This document shows positions 12,901 through 27,900 of a DNA stretch of 64,000 nt, one piece after another. Source of the stretch: Salvator merianae (lineage: Eukaryota > Chordata > Lepidosauria > Squamata > Teiidae). Location of the stretch: contig QVOM02000034.1 in assembly GCA_003586115.2 (NCBI GenBank), positions 13,185,730 through 13,249,729 of the forward strand, given 5' to 3'. The notes beneath the pieces were generated by a model. That model saw nothing but the letters and a program-made list of their open reading frames with translations. It was not told where the DNA came from and made no database searches. A program made the translations under genes and the position numbers. Within the stretch, counting starts at the first letter, position 1. Every line of letters starts with the position of its first letter.

Positions 12901-15900
12901 TTTGCCTGAAGCCTAACAAAAAGCACATTTAGAAGGTACATTCTGCTTTGGGGAAAGGAGGTTCATCGTACAGCCACTTTTTATGACCTATGCAATGCAG
13001 GAATATTAGCATCAGGTCCCTTGATGCTCCATGCTTATTCTCCAAACACAGGTTTTAGGGATGCATGAGTGTAAGGCCATTTACACACTCCATATTGCCC
13101 TGGTCTGGCATACTCAATTTGTCCTGTGCTGGAATGGATTGCTGCTGGGACAGGATAGGACCACCTGTGCTCAGATAGCCCATTCAGTCCTAGGCTCCAG
13201 TGCTGGTCTCAAAGGCTGCACCAAGCCCTCAAAGCCAGTGCAGAGCCTTCAAAGATCAAGAACAAAAGTGTTCCATTTCAGTGGCACACTGACTTCTAGT
13301 GCTGGTTCCTGGACCACTGCCGAAACAGCTCCCTGAAACAGGTCCCCAGTACGCTGGTCATGTATAGAGTGGAATAGGATGCCATTTTGGATGCCCTATC
13401 CTGCTCTGTTGTTCCATTCATGCCAACAGAGCATTCTGGGGAGGCACTGCACTGTCCTGGAATAGCATGCAGACAGCAGGCCCCTTAGACACCTTCCTGG
13501 AACGCACTAGAAGTAAGTACAGAAAGGCCTCAAAACTATGGCCGTTTCCACACTTACTACGCTAGCACAGACTAATTAGTCCCACTAATTAGACTAATTA
13601 GTCTGTGCTAGCGTTGTACTTAACCATGCAACACAGACATTGTCTGTATTGCACAGCCGAAAATGGGTCCTAAAGCCAGCTACTAACATTCGTGGTGAGA
13701 ATGTCAGTAGCAGTGCCCAATTCTCACCACAGCAGTGGCTGAGACAGCAGTGGCCATCTGGCCGCTGTCATGGCAACCAGCAGCAGCACAACATGCATGT
13801 GCTATCAATCAGTCGGACCTGTCAGATAGATTGGGCCCATACAATGCCCCAGCTGATCGCACCAGCACCATCGGGCCTACACGATCGGATCATGCAATGC
13901 CTCAGTTGGGCCCCTGCAGCCTGACTGGCCGTCCAATTCAGCCCATGCAGGCCCAATTGGGGCATCGTGTGGCCCGATGGCGCTGGCATGATTAGCTGAT
14001 CGTGCCTGAGCACTGTGTGGGCCTGCCGGTTGCCATTGCAGCAGCCAGATCTGGCATCACAGGCCCAATTAGGGCATTGCACAGGCCCAATCTTACATGC
14101 GCGATGGACACATCCCACCAAAGATGGCTGCCCCACCACAGATAAGTTCAAATGGAACTCACAGTGAACTCATAAACTTGGAGCTCATAGTGAACTCCAT
14201 AGTGAAATGGAGTTCACTATGAGCTCCAGGTAAGGTTCCAGACTACAATTTAGTGCACTCGCAATAGAAGCGATTGGGAGCGGATGAAGCCTGCTCCTGG
14301 TTGACTCGACTGTCCTGCAGTGCAGACACACTTGGATAGCAAGCATGCTAGATGCTTGCTCCCGTCAAGTGCAAATAGTCCCTATAAGTCTATTTGTAAC
14401 ATAGAAATGACGAACTGTGATTCTGCTTCTGTGTCAGCATTGTTCCCACAGTCAGAACCAAGTAAGTGTTTGGGGGGGGGGGGTCGGCAGGGAGAGAGAA
14501 TAAGTGAATGAATGAATGGATGGATGAAAGGATGCCAAAACTTCTCAAGAAAAACCTGAGCCCACTTCATACTTCACTCTGGGCCCACTTAACTCCATCC
14601 AGAAGTTTGAGCATCAGTAATTTGTTATCCCAAGTACAAGTTCCATCTTGCTATGGTGGCAAGTATGGGCCTTTTTGCACTTTCCACCTACCATTCTAAG
14701 GTGAAACAGACACCACGGTGCAGCCACCATCTGCACTGCGAGGACTGAAACAGCCTGGGACCAGGCTTCTGGTGTGCTGAGTTGTCAGGGCTAGAGAACT
14801 CTGACAACTGAGCACAAGTTCCATCCACAGAGGCCAATTGCATTACAAACACATGACCTGTATTTTTACCCACAACATTTGTTGCAAAGAAACAGCTGCT
14901 CTAAAGGGGGAAAAAATCTGTTTGCCAGCTCAGATGCTGAAAGTAGCCTGCTGCTTAAAACATTCATTGTTTTGCAGCTCTAACCAGGAACAATAGATCT
15001 CATTTACAACTTGACTTGGCACAAACTCCCTCATTTACTATCCTCTAACAGCTGTTAGAGACAGACAGTAACAGTCCTGTTTGTCTCCTGAAACGTTCTT
15101 CAAATCAACCTATTTCTTCTTACAAATATTCCAGCCCAACAGTCTATGATGCTTCTTTAGAAAATTGATTAGGTTAATGCTGAAATTGTAATATCACTGG
15201 ACATATAATACAAACATTCCTCATCATGCAAATTCAATGTGGTGTTTAAAACTTAAGAGTCAATATTATATGTTATATATCAATGTACAAAAGGTAGGTG
15301 CCTTTAAGAAAAGAACACCGTGTGAGCTAATCAAGAAATATGCTTATAAGAAGGATTGTGATAGAAAGAGTAACTTATTGCCAAACTAGGTATGGAGGCT
15401 TCTCTAGCAGTATGTTGGTCCATGCTCTTGTAACCTCAGGCCCAATTATTTTAATATGCTTTATGTGGGCCTGCCCTTGAAGATGATTCAGAAACAGGAA
15501 CTTGTGCAAAATACTGCAGCTAAGCGGAGTTTCTGGCTGGATATATATCACTCCAGTCCTTAAAGAACTGCACTAGTTATTGCTGTAGTTCCAAACCCAC
15601 TGCAAGGACGTTGGTGCCAAATGGCCCAGGACTGAAACATCTGAAAAAGTTCCTCCTCCCATACCATCCTGCTTGTCAGTTAGATCAGACATCACTTACT
15701 TATTTCAGAATATTTGTGATTTATTTTGGAATATCGAAATATAGTGGAATAAATAAGCAACTTCTGAGGAAGCTCTCCTAATAATCCTATCCCCCTGTGT
15801 AGTTCATTGGAAGGCAGGTAGAGAGAAGCTTTCCCTGTGGTGCCCCATCCCTTGGAAGATATGCCAGGTGCCAACAATAAGCATTTTCTGGCACTTGGTG

Positions 15901-18900
15901 AAAACAAATTTGTTATGCAGCCATTTGGTGGTTAATACTAATTTATTCGTCATCTGTGCTGTTTAATGGATTTTATGAAATAGTCGATCTTTTATCAACT
16001 GTTACTTTATAGATTTTATTCTTTTTTGTTGTATTCTGCTCACTATCCTGGGACTTTGGTGAACGACAGTATAAAAGTTGTTTTAAATAAATTAAATAAA
16101 TAAAATAATCCTCCGGAGTTAGTTAACTGATTCATGCATGGATTGCAATAGTTTTTCACATTATTGTTAATCTTTATTTTGTTTGCCTTTCTTCCCAATG
16201 TTCTTTGTAACTTAAACTTAATAAAACTTACTAAATAAATAAGTAAAAATACGTCTATGTGCCTCTGGTATCCTTCCAAGAAAGATGGGCACTCTTATGG
16301 TCAGATTTCTAACTGCAGGATTCAGATGGGCAGCAGTGGGGGGCAATGGCCTCAGCTGTGAACTGCTCAGGCTTTTAGTTTTATCTTCAGTTTATTTCTA
16401 AATAGCTCCATTGGTTAGGATCCCAGCATACTGTACAATATGTCATTTAAAAATCACAGTTAAAATAAACTTGATAAAATACAATTATGCAAAGTACGTC
16501 AATAGCAGAACATAGAATAAAATACATACATATAAAATCTAAAAATTATAAACTAACATCTACCTTTGTGAACATAAGGACATAAGAGTGGCCTTGCTGG
16601 ATCAGGCCACAGCCCATCTATTCAGCATCCTGTTTCACACTGTGGCCCACCAATTGCTTCTGGGCTTCTCAAACAGAATAAAAGGCAAAACCTCTTGACT
16701 CCCTGCAAATGGTTTTACAGACACCCTGCCTGTCTTTCCAAACAGGTACAAGAGCACCAGGAACATAGGTAGGGTGAATCAGGATGCATCTGCACATCTT
16801 TAGACATCCTCCCAACCCAAACCTGCTTCAAGCCCAGATGCTGCCCTGGTGGAATTTATAGCACTCACAATGCCTTGTCTCATTGATTCAGCTTGCTGTG
16901 ATCACTTAACCACATGAGCCAAATTGAGCAGGAACTCAGGGTTGCAAATGGTCATAAAAACAATCATAAAGCAGCACCACCGGTAACCCCTAAATCAACC
17001 CCTGAAGTGGTTGCACAGTCCCTGGGACAGCAAAAGCACACCTGCAGCTTCTCATCCCACCTCCAATTCACCTGCAATTTCAAAGAGCATTTTTCTGCCC
17101 TTTGATGTAGCTTAGAAGTGGGATGGGAACATTAACTGACAGATACTACTGCCTCCAAGGCCCTAGCTACACACAAGTCTTGCCTCTTGGTTTGAAAGGA
17201 AATCTGCTTGAATTTAGGATCAGGAAAGAACAGACCAAAAATAAATAATGCACATCCAGCATGTTTATTTTCCTGACATACCAAAGAAAGAACTGTGTCA
17301 CAACTTCAAATGATTTATCTAAGCCTAAAGAGGAACTGCATCATGATGAAACAAAATATAATTATCCCAGATCAGCAAGACAAGACTGCAGAGTTTACCA
17401 AATTCAACCTACTATACAATGACTTTATCCAAAAATGTCTAGGGCAAGTTATCTGTCATGAATCTAAAACAGAGCAGCCACTTATGCATCAACAAAAAAA
17501 ATTAAATTGTACACCTATTAAAACTTCTTTTACGTAGCTATGGAAAATTACATAGGCCTTGTCCATTTAGATCCATAATCCTGGAAACTAGTCCACCATT
17601 AAAAATTGGCCTACAGCCTAAGGCTGATAGCCTACTAGATGCCACATAACATTACATATCCATAAATATAGAAGAGCGTTCCTAAATACATTTTCTTTAC
17701 TTATTAGTATTAACATTGGTAATTTGAAAATCTGCCTCTGTAAAAATAGGATGTTGGACAGATGGTTGCATATCTATCTTCCTTCCTTCCTTCCTTCCTT
17801 CCTTCCTTCCTTCCTTCCTTCTAATTTTTCTCTACACTGAATTTTTCAATTTATGAAAATGTTACTATTCAGGTGTGACTTGTATTTATTTAAAATCTAT
17901 GCTGCATGACTCCTACACAGAAGTTGCTCAAAGCCATTTGCCCAATAAAATCCAAGCATTCTCAGCAGCCATGAGAATACACATTATGAAACGTAGTCAT
18001 AGAATCATAGAGTTGGAAGGGACCTCCAGGGTCATCGAGTCCAACCCCCTGCTCAATGTAGGATTCACTAAAGCATCCCAGACAGATATCTGTCCAGCCT
18101 TTCCTTGAAGATCTCCAGTGAAGGAGAGCCCACCACCTCCTGTGGCAACCTGTTCCAATGACTGATTGCCCTTACGGTCAGGAAGTTTTTCCTAATATCT
18201 AGCTTGTATCTACTCCTTTGAATTTTCATCCCATTGTTTCTAGTCCTTCCTTCTTGCGCAACTGAGAATAGGGCCAATCCTTCTGCACTGTGACAGCCCT
18301 TCAGATACTTGAAAACAGCTATCATGTCTCCTCTCAGTCTTCTCTTCTGCAGGCTAAACATTCCTAGGTCCTTTAACCGTTCCTCGTAGGACATGGTTTG
18401 CAGACCACTCACCATTTTGGTCGCCCTTCTCTGAACTTGTTCCAGTTTGTCAATGTCTTTTTTAAACTGGGGTGCCCAGAATGGACACAATACTCCAGAT
18501 GAGGTCTGACCAAGGAAGAGTAAAGTGGGATAATTACTTCTCGTGATCTAGACTCTATACTCCTCTTGATACAGCCCAGGATGGTATTTGCCTTTTTTGC
18601 AGCTGCATCACACTGTTGACTCATGTTTAATCTATGATCTACTAGTACACCCAGATCCTTTTCACATGTGCTGCTGCTCAGCGAGATTCCCCCCATTCTG
18701 TATTGGATATTGTCATTTTTCTTACCCAGATGTAAAACTTTGCATTTCTCCCTGTTAAATGTCATTCTGTTAGTTTCAGCCCACTGTTCAAGCTTGTCCA
18801 AATCCTTTTGAATCCTCTCCTTCTCCTCCCTAGTGTTAGCAACCCCTCCTAGCTTTGTGTCGTCTGCAAATTTGATCAGCGTCCCCTCGGCACCTTCATC

Positions 18901-21900
18901 CAGATCGTTTATAAAAATGTTGAACAGCAATGGGCCCAAGACAGAGCCTGGCGGTACCCCACTCGAGACAGTCTTCCAATCGGATGTGAAGCCATTTATG
19001 ACCACTCTTTGAGTACGATCACTAAGCCAGTTATGAATCCACTTAACAGTTGTCCTGTCAATCCCATATTTGATCATTTTTTCAATAAGTATAGTATGAG
19101 ACACCTTGTCAAATGCTTTGCTAAAGTCAAGATATGCTATGTCCACAGCCTTTCCTTGATCGATCCATCCAGTAATTTTGTCATAAAAGGAAATGAGATT
19201 AGTCTGGCAAGACTTGTTTGTTACAAATCCATGTTGGCTTTGGTTAATTACTGCATTCCCATCCAAGTGCTCCCATATATGCTGTTTAATGATTTGTTCA
19301 AATATCTTGCCTGGTATTGAAGTCAGGCTCACAGGCCTGTAGTTGCCTGGGTCAGCCTTCTTTCCTTTTTTAAAGATAGGTACAACATTTGCCCTTCTCC
19401 AATCTTCTGGGACTTCTCCTGTTTTCCATGAGTTCTCAAATATCACGGAGAGTGGTTCAGCAATTATAGTCATGGACAATCATGTTATATCTACACTTAA
19501 TTTTGTGCTGTCACCTTTAAGAATCAGAGATATTAAAGCGAAGAAACGTTTCTCAGAGTATAAAATTTACTATATATTTTATTTTATTTTATTTTATTTT
19601 ATTTTACAGCCTGTTGTTTATGTTCATGCAGAATCAGATCCTGCGTTAATGCAGCTCTAAAAATGATGTCCAATTCATTTCTTGGTTATAACAGTGTGAT
19701 TTGGTGAGCCATATATTTACTTGACTCCTCTCCTACTAGGTTTGCAAAACTGAGAGGGGGTGTATAGGTGGATCCAGATAACAGCTACTCTTTCACTCTA
19801 AATTATGGTTCATTTAGTTCGCAAATATTTTTGAAAGATCCGCACAATGGTAGTTAAGTGGTCATTGTGCTCTCCATATACCTTCTGCTATCTTGGCCGT
19901 GCAAACATCACAGCAGGGCAACTTTCATTCCTTGGCTTTGATGTTTTCAGCTGAGGCTGCTTCCTGAATACAGCTAATGCCTATGGAAGTTGATCATTTT
20001 CTGTTTTCAGGAAGACAGCATCAGTCTGAAGAATGCAGAACAGGTAAGTTCACATCTTCAGCAGCAGCAGCATAGAAGAGTGGGAGAAAGCATTGTCACA
20101 GTGCTTTGTCCTGCTCTACTTTTACAACACTCTTAGGAACACTTGCTAGAGGACTGTGTGGAATCATGTGAACCCTGTGTTCTTCAAGGGCATCTACAGA
20201 GCAATTAGGTTGCTACACAGTTCCTACCTTGCACTGTGATTTCACTCTTACCTTGTGGAAGATAATAACTGAATTTCCAAAAACTGTCATTTCAAAACTA
20301 TGTAATAAAATTATTTATTTTTTCCCTAAAAGGTACTGGGGGAAAAGTCTTTCAACAAAATTCTCACCGGCAAAGCATCTGCTTTGCATGCAAAAGATTC
20401 CAAACCAAAGACTGATATTTTCAAACTGGACAGAGAAAGACACATTTGAAATTTTGAAGAGCTACTATCAGTCAAGGCAAAACTATGCCACATCTAGTCT
20501 GATATACAGCAATTTATTTTGTTCTTGTCTATTATTTGTTTTGGTAACTGAAATTTTGCAGCAAGTAAGGCATGTATCTAACCTTCATCAGTTTGGCATC
20601 CCAACTAGTCAGACCCATCCTTCTTTGTGGTTTATCTACTTCTCTTCCCAAAAACTCAGCATTCTGTAGCTGAAGAACAGCTAGTCTTCATGGGACTATT
20701 TTTGACTCTCCCTTTAGATTCTTAAGATGTTCATCACCACCTTGGTATTTCCTGCCTGGAGCTGGGAAGTCCTATGTAAGTCCCATTAGCTGTCAGACTA
20801 AGGTTGCATCCACATGGACACCAAGCGCATCCTTCCAACCACACCAGGAGTCATGCATCCACACAAATGAGCATGCACATTCATCTCCTTCTGAGCCATG
20901 CTCAACCCCTTGAGAACAGTCTTGTACTAAATCTATTTTACAGCTGGGGCAGCTAAGGTCATATCCTTTCCCGGTGCAAACAAGGAAGAGGAAGGAGTAA
21001 GCCTACCTGCTTCTGTTTCTTCATTGGTCAATCTCCCAATGGCCAGTAACATGGCTGGACGCCAGGCATGTTCTCAGCAGGAATTAAAACAGCACTGGTG
21101 TGAGACCTGTGTGTCATGTTAAATAGTGATCTGACACAAATGCCTGAAAAAAAGACTGAGTGCTAATGGAGATAACCCTAAGGTAAAATCTGCTTGGCAC
21201 CTCATAGTGTTTACTCCCACTGTTTGCATGGAAGTTCCACTGGGAACAGCAGCCATTTCCTGGGTTCAAAGAACCCCAGCTGTCAGGTTAGCACAGCTGG
21301 AAGCCGCAGCAGCAGGCAAGCAGACAGATTGCCACTGCTTTGAAGAGTGCTACACACATAGGTCGGCTCCAGAGGCTGGTTGAATATAGCGCCAGCAGAT
21401 GATATTCCAGAGAAAATCCCCTCTGGAATGACTGCCTGTAGGCTAGACAGTGCAAGGGACTGTACTGTCTGTGTGCTTTTTGGTGATGCGCACATCCAGG
21501 TACTTTGCCAGTGTGAAATACCTGGAAGTGCATAATCATAACACTGCACATGCGCAGCTGTCCTTTTTGCCCTCGCACATGCACAGTGGATGCACAACGC
21601 TACCACCACACATGCACAGCCATCTTTTATGGCCCACAGACATCCATGGTGGCCAGAACAACGATGGCAACTCCATCTACAAAGAAAACTCACTATCAGA
21701 GTCGGGTTTTCTCGAAATAGGGTATCACGCATTTTAGGGGAATATAGTGTAGTTATAATAGGGATGGCACAGATACATGTGGCAATCCCACGATAGCAAC
21801 ACTATACACTATGGCCCTTTCTGCACTTGGACTTATTCCAGATTATATCTCAGAATAGGGACCTGCCATCTGCATGCTAGTGCAGACTATGGTAGGCCCT

Positions 21901-24900
21901 GGGCAAGACCCTTTATAGTTTGCACTAGCATGTGGATGGCAGGTCCCTATTCTGGGATATAGCCCACAATAAGACCAAGTGCAGAAAGGGCCTATATTCC
22001 CCCATCTGGATGGGGCCATACTTAAAGTGCCAACAGGAATAGCCCAGTGTGATTCCTGTCTATAGTACTGATTTATAAGAACCATTTCAGACTAGATTAC
22101 TCTTTTGATCTAGCCTGTGAATTTTCTCATGAATAAATGGTCATGTAGCTCTTCCCCAGCTGGAACAAGACGGGAGTGAAGTTTGCACTTCCATGTGCCT
22201 AGCAAATTCTTTGCCTTTTGGACTCTGATTGTTTCCATAAAGATCCTTGTAGAATGTTGTGAGCCTTGTCTCTAAGGAGTTTGAGAACTAGCATACAGGT
22301 ACGCCTTAAGTCATTTTACTTGCTGAGAAAAAGAACAAGAAGATATCCCTCCTCATAATTTGCAAAAATTCATCTGTATTTTGGATCACAGTCTCCATGG
22401 TCCTTAACCTTAGATCCTTTTGTCTATGACAGTTAACCACCATGACAGCTGCAGTTCAAAAGGAAGGTACTTATGCAAACTCTACCCCATACACCTAAGC
22501 CAAACAAATTAGTAGTGGTATTATATTATATTTCAGCAGCGATAATAGCATCCTCAACTACACCTAAGGACTAGCCCAAACAGCTCAAACACCATGTGAA
22601 ACACCCCCATAGCACCACTGGAGAACCTAAATTTACCACATGCAAGCCTGCAGCCACTGGAATGCTGGGAGCACTGGCGTAGCAAGGGGGGGGCGCGGGT
22701 GGCGGTGCGCACTGGGTGGCGCCTTGTTGGGGGCGGCGGCGGCCGCCTTTGACTTGGGCCCTCCCGCCCGCCCTGCGTCCGGTTTACCTTTAGTCGGCTT
22801 ACCGGTACGTCCGCTGCTCGCTCGCCCCGCCCGCCGCTCGCTCGCCTCGCTCGCCCCGCCCGCCGCTCGCTCGCCTCGCTCGCCCCGCTCGCCGCTCGCT
22901 CACCTGCCTGCTAGCGTGCGCGCGCGCGGCCATCATCACGGCGGCAGCGGGAGTAGGCAGCTGCAGGGTGGGGCGGGGCGCCCTCCTCAGCTGCCGCCGT
23001 TTGGTCCGCCCCGGGTGGCGGAACATGTAGCTACGCCACTGGCTGGGAGGAGTGCTGGGTGTACTTTTGTTGCTCATTTTAAGGGGTGAAGTAGTAATCG
23101 GTGCAGCATGACTTGATGACAAAGGCATAAATGGGTTGTCTCAATCACTACTCTGCCCTTCCACTGCAGACTCCAGGCATTCTGTTGTGCAGCAGATGTG
23201 CACCCAATCTCCTCCTCCAGGACCCCAGTAACTGTGGTCTTTCCCCTGGTACGTGCAGTGGCAGCCTTGTGGATCTAAGCAACTAGCATTTTGAAGCCAC
23301 TTTACACACTGATATTTAGGATAACAAATTAGGAAAATGGCAGGCAACATGGTACATATAGGTCCATCTCTCAATCCTTGACTAATGTTCTGCAGTATCT
23401 ATTTCCTCACATAGACGCCTCAGTGTTGAATGGAAGTGCCATATCTGTGTGATTCATTCGATCATTCATTCGTTCCGAGCATTTATATCCCACTCTTCAC
23501 CCAAAGGTCACAGGTCAGGCCACAACCTCCCTTCAGTATGTATTTCTAAATATTTGCAGGCCTCCATCAATATTTTTTTTCAGACTGTGTTAAAATTTAC
23601 CATATATTCATACTTCCTAGCTTACTCCTCCCTGGCGTATTATCTTATGAAAACAAAATTTCCTCCCCATCACTTGAGGGTTCTGTCTATTTTAATTATC
23701 TACAAGGACAGGCTAGGAGCACTTCTGATAGGCTAGCAGCTTTGCCTTGCAAAGCAAAATAAAGCAACAAAAAAACCACAAAGCTGCCTAGGTTCAAAAC
23801 CAAATGCGATGTGGTAGAACCCAACGGCAGTTGTGGTGAAACCCTGACAAAATGAAGAAGAGCATAAAATGACACCCAGGCAGCTGGGAGTGGAACATAA
23901 ACCATTTCCTTCTCCACACCTTCCCCACATTTTGTTTCAGGCTGATATTGTTTTCAGCAAAAAAGCCCGAGTGGGTACAAAGCAGCTTTTTAGAGAAAGT
24001 GATGGCCAGGGTGGGGTTAAATTATGGTGGGAGGGAGGGATTCGGGATCCCTCTACCCATGCCAGTGGTGTGCATTCACTGAAGATGGCAAGAAACTAGA
24101 ACGGACAATCAGCAAAACCACACCTCAAGGTAGCCAGTGGCGGCCGCTGACTTTAAGCCTGGGTGTTCATGTCCCATACAAAGCGCACCATGGCTGTTCG
24201 TGGGGCCTCTGGGCCTCCGTACTGCCGCAGCAGGTCACCTAGTTGGTGGATGCCGCTGCCTGTGATATTTGCAAACTGCCAACCCTTCGTTCCAGTTCAC
24301 TAAGAGGTCACCTTAATTCTCAGGAGCCAAAGCCGAAACTCGTCTTAACATAGAAGTCTTGACTAAGTTGACTGTTCTTTTGCAATGCTCAGGCCTTTTT
24401 GCATTTGTTGCCTAGTGAGTGTTTGCATGTTCACTAGGCAAGTGCGTCCACATCGCACAGAGTCCCACACAATCGGTAGCAGACTTCAGCTGCTCCTGAC
24501 TGCGACTAGCTGTGGAGCGCTAAAATGTGCTCCACAACTTGACCAGGAGCAGTTAGACTGCTCCTGGTAAAGTGCATTCACACCTGCTGCTGGGTGCAAA
24601 CGCACATTCATGTAGCACGCCACGGCTGCACCTGTGTAATTGCACCTGCATGATCCGTGGCACTGTCAGTCACCACGGTGGCAGCTGGTTGCTTCCCAGC
24701 CACTGTCATGGCGAGGAGCAGGTATTCCATTCTAGAGCCCCACAGTGCAGACAGCGTTATCATGTTCTAACGTGGAACATTTCTCTGCAATGTCAAATTT
24801 CCAGATAATTTAAAAGACAAGAGTAAGTTCATTCACATGGCTAAGCAGATGTAGGTGAAAAAATTATTCTCCTGTCTTTTGCTACTGGAGCAGAGCATGA

Positions 24901-27900
24901 CAGGTGGCAGTGTATCAATTTGGTACCCTCGGTGTGCATACTTCATGTCCACATGCAAGACGAAGCTTTTGGAAAAGAAGCCGAAGCCTGTATGAGTGAG
25001 AAGTCTACAAATTCCAAAGCAAAACTCCAGACGAACACCATTTATATGAATTTTATCAAGATCGTATAAAATGGAACACATGTATATCAATTTATATGCC
25101 CAGTCTAGAGTGTCTTTTTAAAAAAATCCTGCCTAAATTTTTGCTAGCACTGACATTTTTCTCCCTTACCTCCAGTTTCCCTGATCTGTTTTTATTGTCA
25201 TTTAACATACTTCTTGACAGGCTTTCCTACTTACAGTTTAAAGCTGGTTTTCAACTCCAAACAGGCTGGGGTAGCTTGCTAGAAAGCAAACCGGGTGGCA
25301 GAAGATTGATATAATACCCCTTGCATGATATAATACCCCTTCTGCAGGGGCATTAAAGCAATTGCTCTGAGTCCTTTTTGGGATCCATAGCAACCATGTT
25401 TGTAAGCAAAAGAAATACATGGTTTCATACTTGAAGGAGGGAAAGATTAGTTTTGCAACCCTGCGACTATTAATAAAAAAAAAAATGGTAAGTACCTCTT
25501 CCCACTCACCGCCTCCATTTCCCTTCTGAGTTTAATGAACATGACTCATCACACGTCCACAGTTTAGGGCATGAGAAGCAGGGTGAGAAATAGGTTACAT
25601 TTTTGTATCACCTTTTCCCCCCCCGGATGGTGAAATTCTTTGTTACCATTTTGGCCGTAACATGTGTCAGTTTCAGATGGAGTGATAGAATCCATCGCTA
25701 AAGATAAAATTGGTATATACATAGAGGAACAAGCATTTCTGAAGGAAAATCTGTATGGCTTCTGAAGGAAAATCTGTATGGCTTCTGTAAAGGTAAATTG
25801 TGCCTTACTGACTTGTTAGAATTATTTGAGAGTGCCCATAAGCAAGTGGATAAAGGTGATCCAGTTGACTCTGTCTGTCTGGACTTTCAGAAGCCTTTTG
25901 GTGAAGCAGTTCATCGAAGGCTCCTGCATAAACTCAGCAGTCATGAAATAAGAGGGCACATCCTGTCCTGGACTGGTAACTGGCTAAAGGACAGGAAACA
26001 GAGAATAGTAACAAATGGACAGTTCTCAAAGTGAAGTAAAAAGTGAGGTTCCCCAAAAGTCAGTATTGGGATCCGTGCTTTTTAATTTATTCATAAATGA
26101 TCCAGAAGTAGGGGTAAGCAGTGAGATAGCAAAGTTTGCTGATGACACTAAATTATTCAAGGTAGTAAAAACTGAAAGGGATTGTGAAGCATTCTGGAGC
26201 AACCTCTTGACATTGGCTGGGTGGACAATGAAGTGGCAAATGTACCTCAGTCTTAGTAAGATCAAAGTTGTGCATATTACAGCAAAGAACCCTAATTACA
26301 CCTATAAATTGATGGTGTCTGAGCTTTCTGTGACAAACCAGGAAAGGGATCTTGGGGTTCTGGTGGATGGCTCAATGAAGATGTCAACCTAGTGTGCAGC
26401 TGTAGTGAAAAAAGCAAATTCAGTGCTCGGAGTAATTAGAAAGGGAATAGAAAATATATTGGCAAGCGTCATTATAAATCTATGGTGAGGCCACATTTGG
26501 AACATAGTATACAATCCTAGTCACCTCACCTCAGGAAGTATATTGTGGAACTGGAAAAAGTGCAGAAAAGGGCAACCAAGAATGATCAAGGGGCTGGGAC
26601 TCCTCCCTTATAAAATCAGGCTGCAATATCTAGGCCTCTAAAGCCTTGAATTTTTTTACTTAAGAGGTGTCCTGATTGTTCTTCTGTCCTTATGGCCCAC
26701 TAACAGGGGTTAAATCCTCTTCCAGATAAGAACTGTTGAAAAGACTGGTTGGTTTTTACAAGGTCCAGATCACTCAACACACTTCATTTTGCTGACATGA
26801 GGGAGACAGGACTGCTCACAATGGTCCATAAGATACTCAATTGAAGATCACTGGTGAAACTTCTTTTGCCCTTCTAGATGCTTTGGTTGGTGAAGAACAT
26901 ACTTATAAATAATTTTTAAAGGAACACATTTCAAAAGAAGCAGGAAGACACGAATTTGCCTATATTATGCATTTGCCTTTGAAAGAATTCTACATATAGC
27001 AACTCAAAAATTTCAGGGACTAACACTGGAAATATATAAAATAATGATTAAACTGTCCACACCATTACTGAGTGCATTGAAAGGGAACTGGGAGGCAGAC
27101 CTAGGCAAGACTTTTTCAGACCACACCTGGAGCAACATAATTGGTTTAAATCTGCTAGGTTAAAATAAATTTACCTCAAAACTGTATACAGGTGCTACAA
27201 AGCACCAATTCAGAGTGCTCATATCACCAAACACTCTGTTGCATGTTGGAGGGGATGCAATGAAAAGCCAATGTACAAACATATGTGGTGGAACTGCTTA
27301 AAGACATCCGATTTTGGGGGGTAAAATAGAGGAAGATATTAAAAAATCCTTCCAGTCATAAAGATCCTTGACCCAAATGTAGTTCTACTTTATAATTCTA
27401 ATTTTTTTAAGCTATCAACAGAGAATACACAATTGTTATTTTTTTTATTAATAGCGACTAAACTAATAACTGCACGGAGTTGGAAGAGTACTCAAAACCC
27501 ATCTATGGGTCTTTTTGAACAGAACGGCCTATGTTTGAAATCAATGGCCTAGAACAGCCAAACCCACTGATTCCCAACAAAGAAGATGATGGAGGGATCA
27601 GCGTCATCTACACAATGGCACTGTCCAGACTAGCCCCACACCACAGCCTCGAAGCTCGCATGAACTCTGCAGCCGCACTCCCATGCCTCTGAGGCTAGGA
27701 ACAAAAGTTCCTAGCTTCGGGGCCTCTGGGGGACACATTTCAGAAGCACACCATGACATGCCACTGAAATGCATCCCCTGGTAGTACTGAATACCGGAGG
27801 CCTTCTGCATGCCTCCCATGTACTGGAACAGGGTTGTTGGGGGTCCTGCTGGTAGACCCAATTAACCAGGTCTACCAGTAATACCGAACAAGGTCTCCCT

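Noticed and set aside
18409..19479. Host gene encoding a 356-residue protein
   Set aside because: The protein is CR1 reverse transcriptase with the usual motifs, followed by the CR1 3' end.
22640..23089. Long open frames on both strands in the GC-rich block, and a possible CpG-island promoter
   Set aside because: The frames come from GC-rich repeats, have arginine/proline/alanine-rich nonsense composition, and the block is fully explained by a hAT element with an 8-bp duplication.
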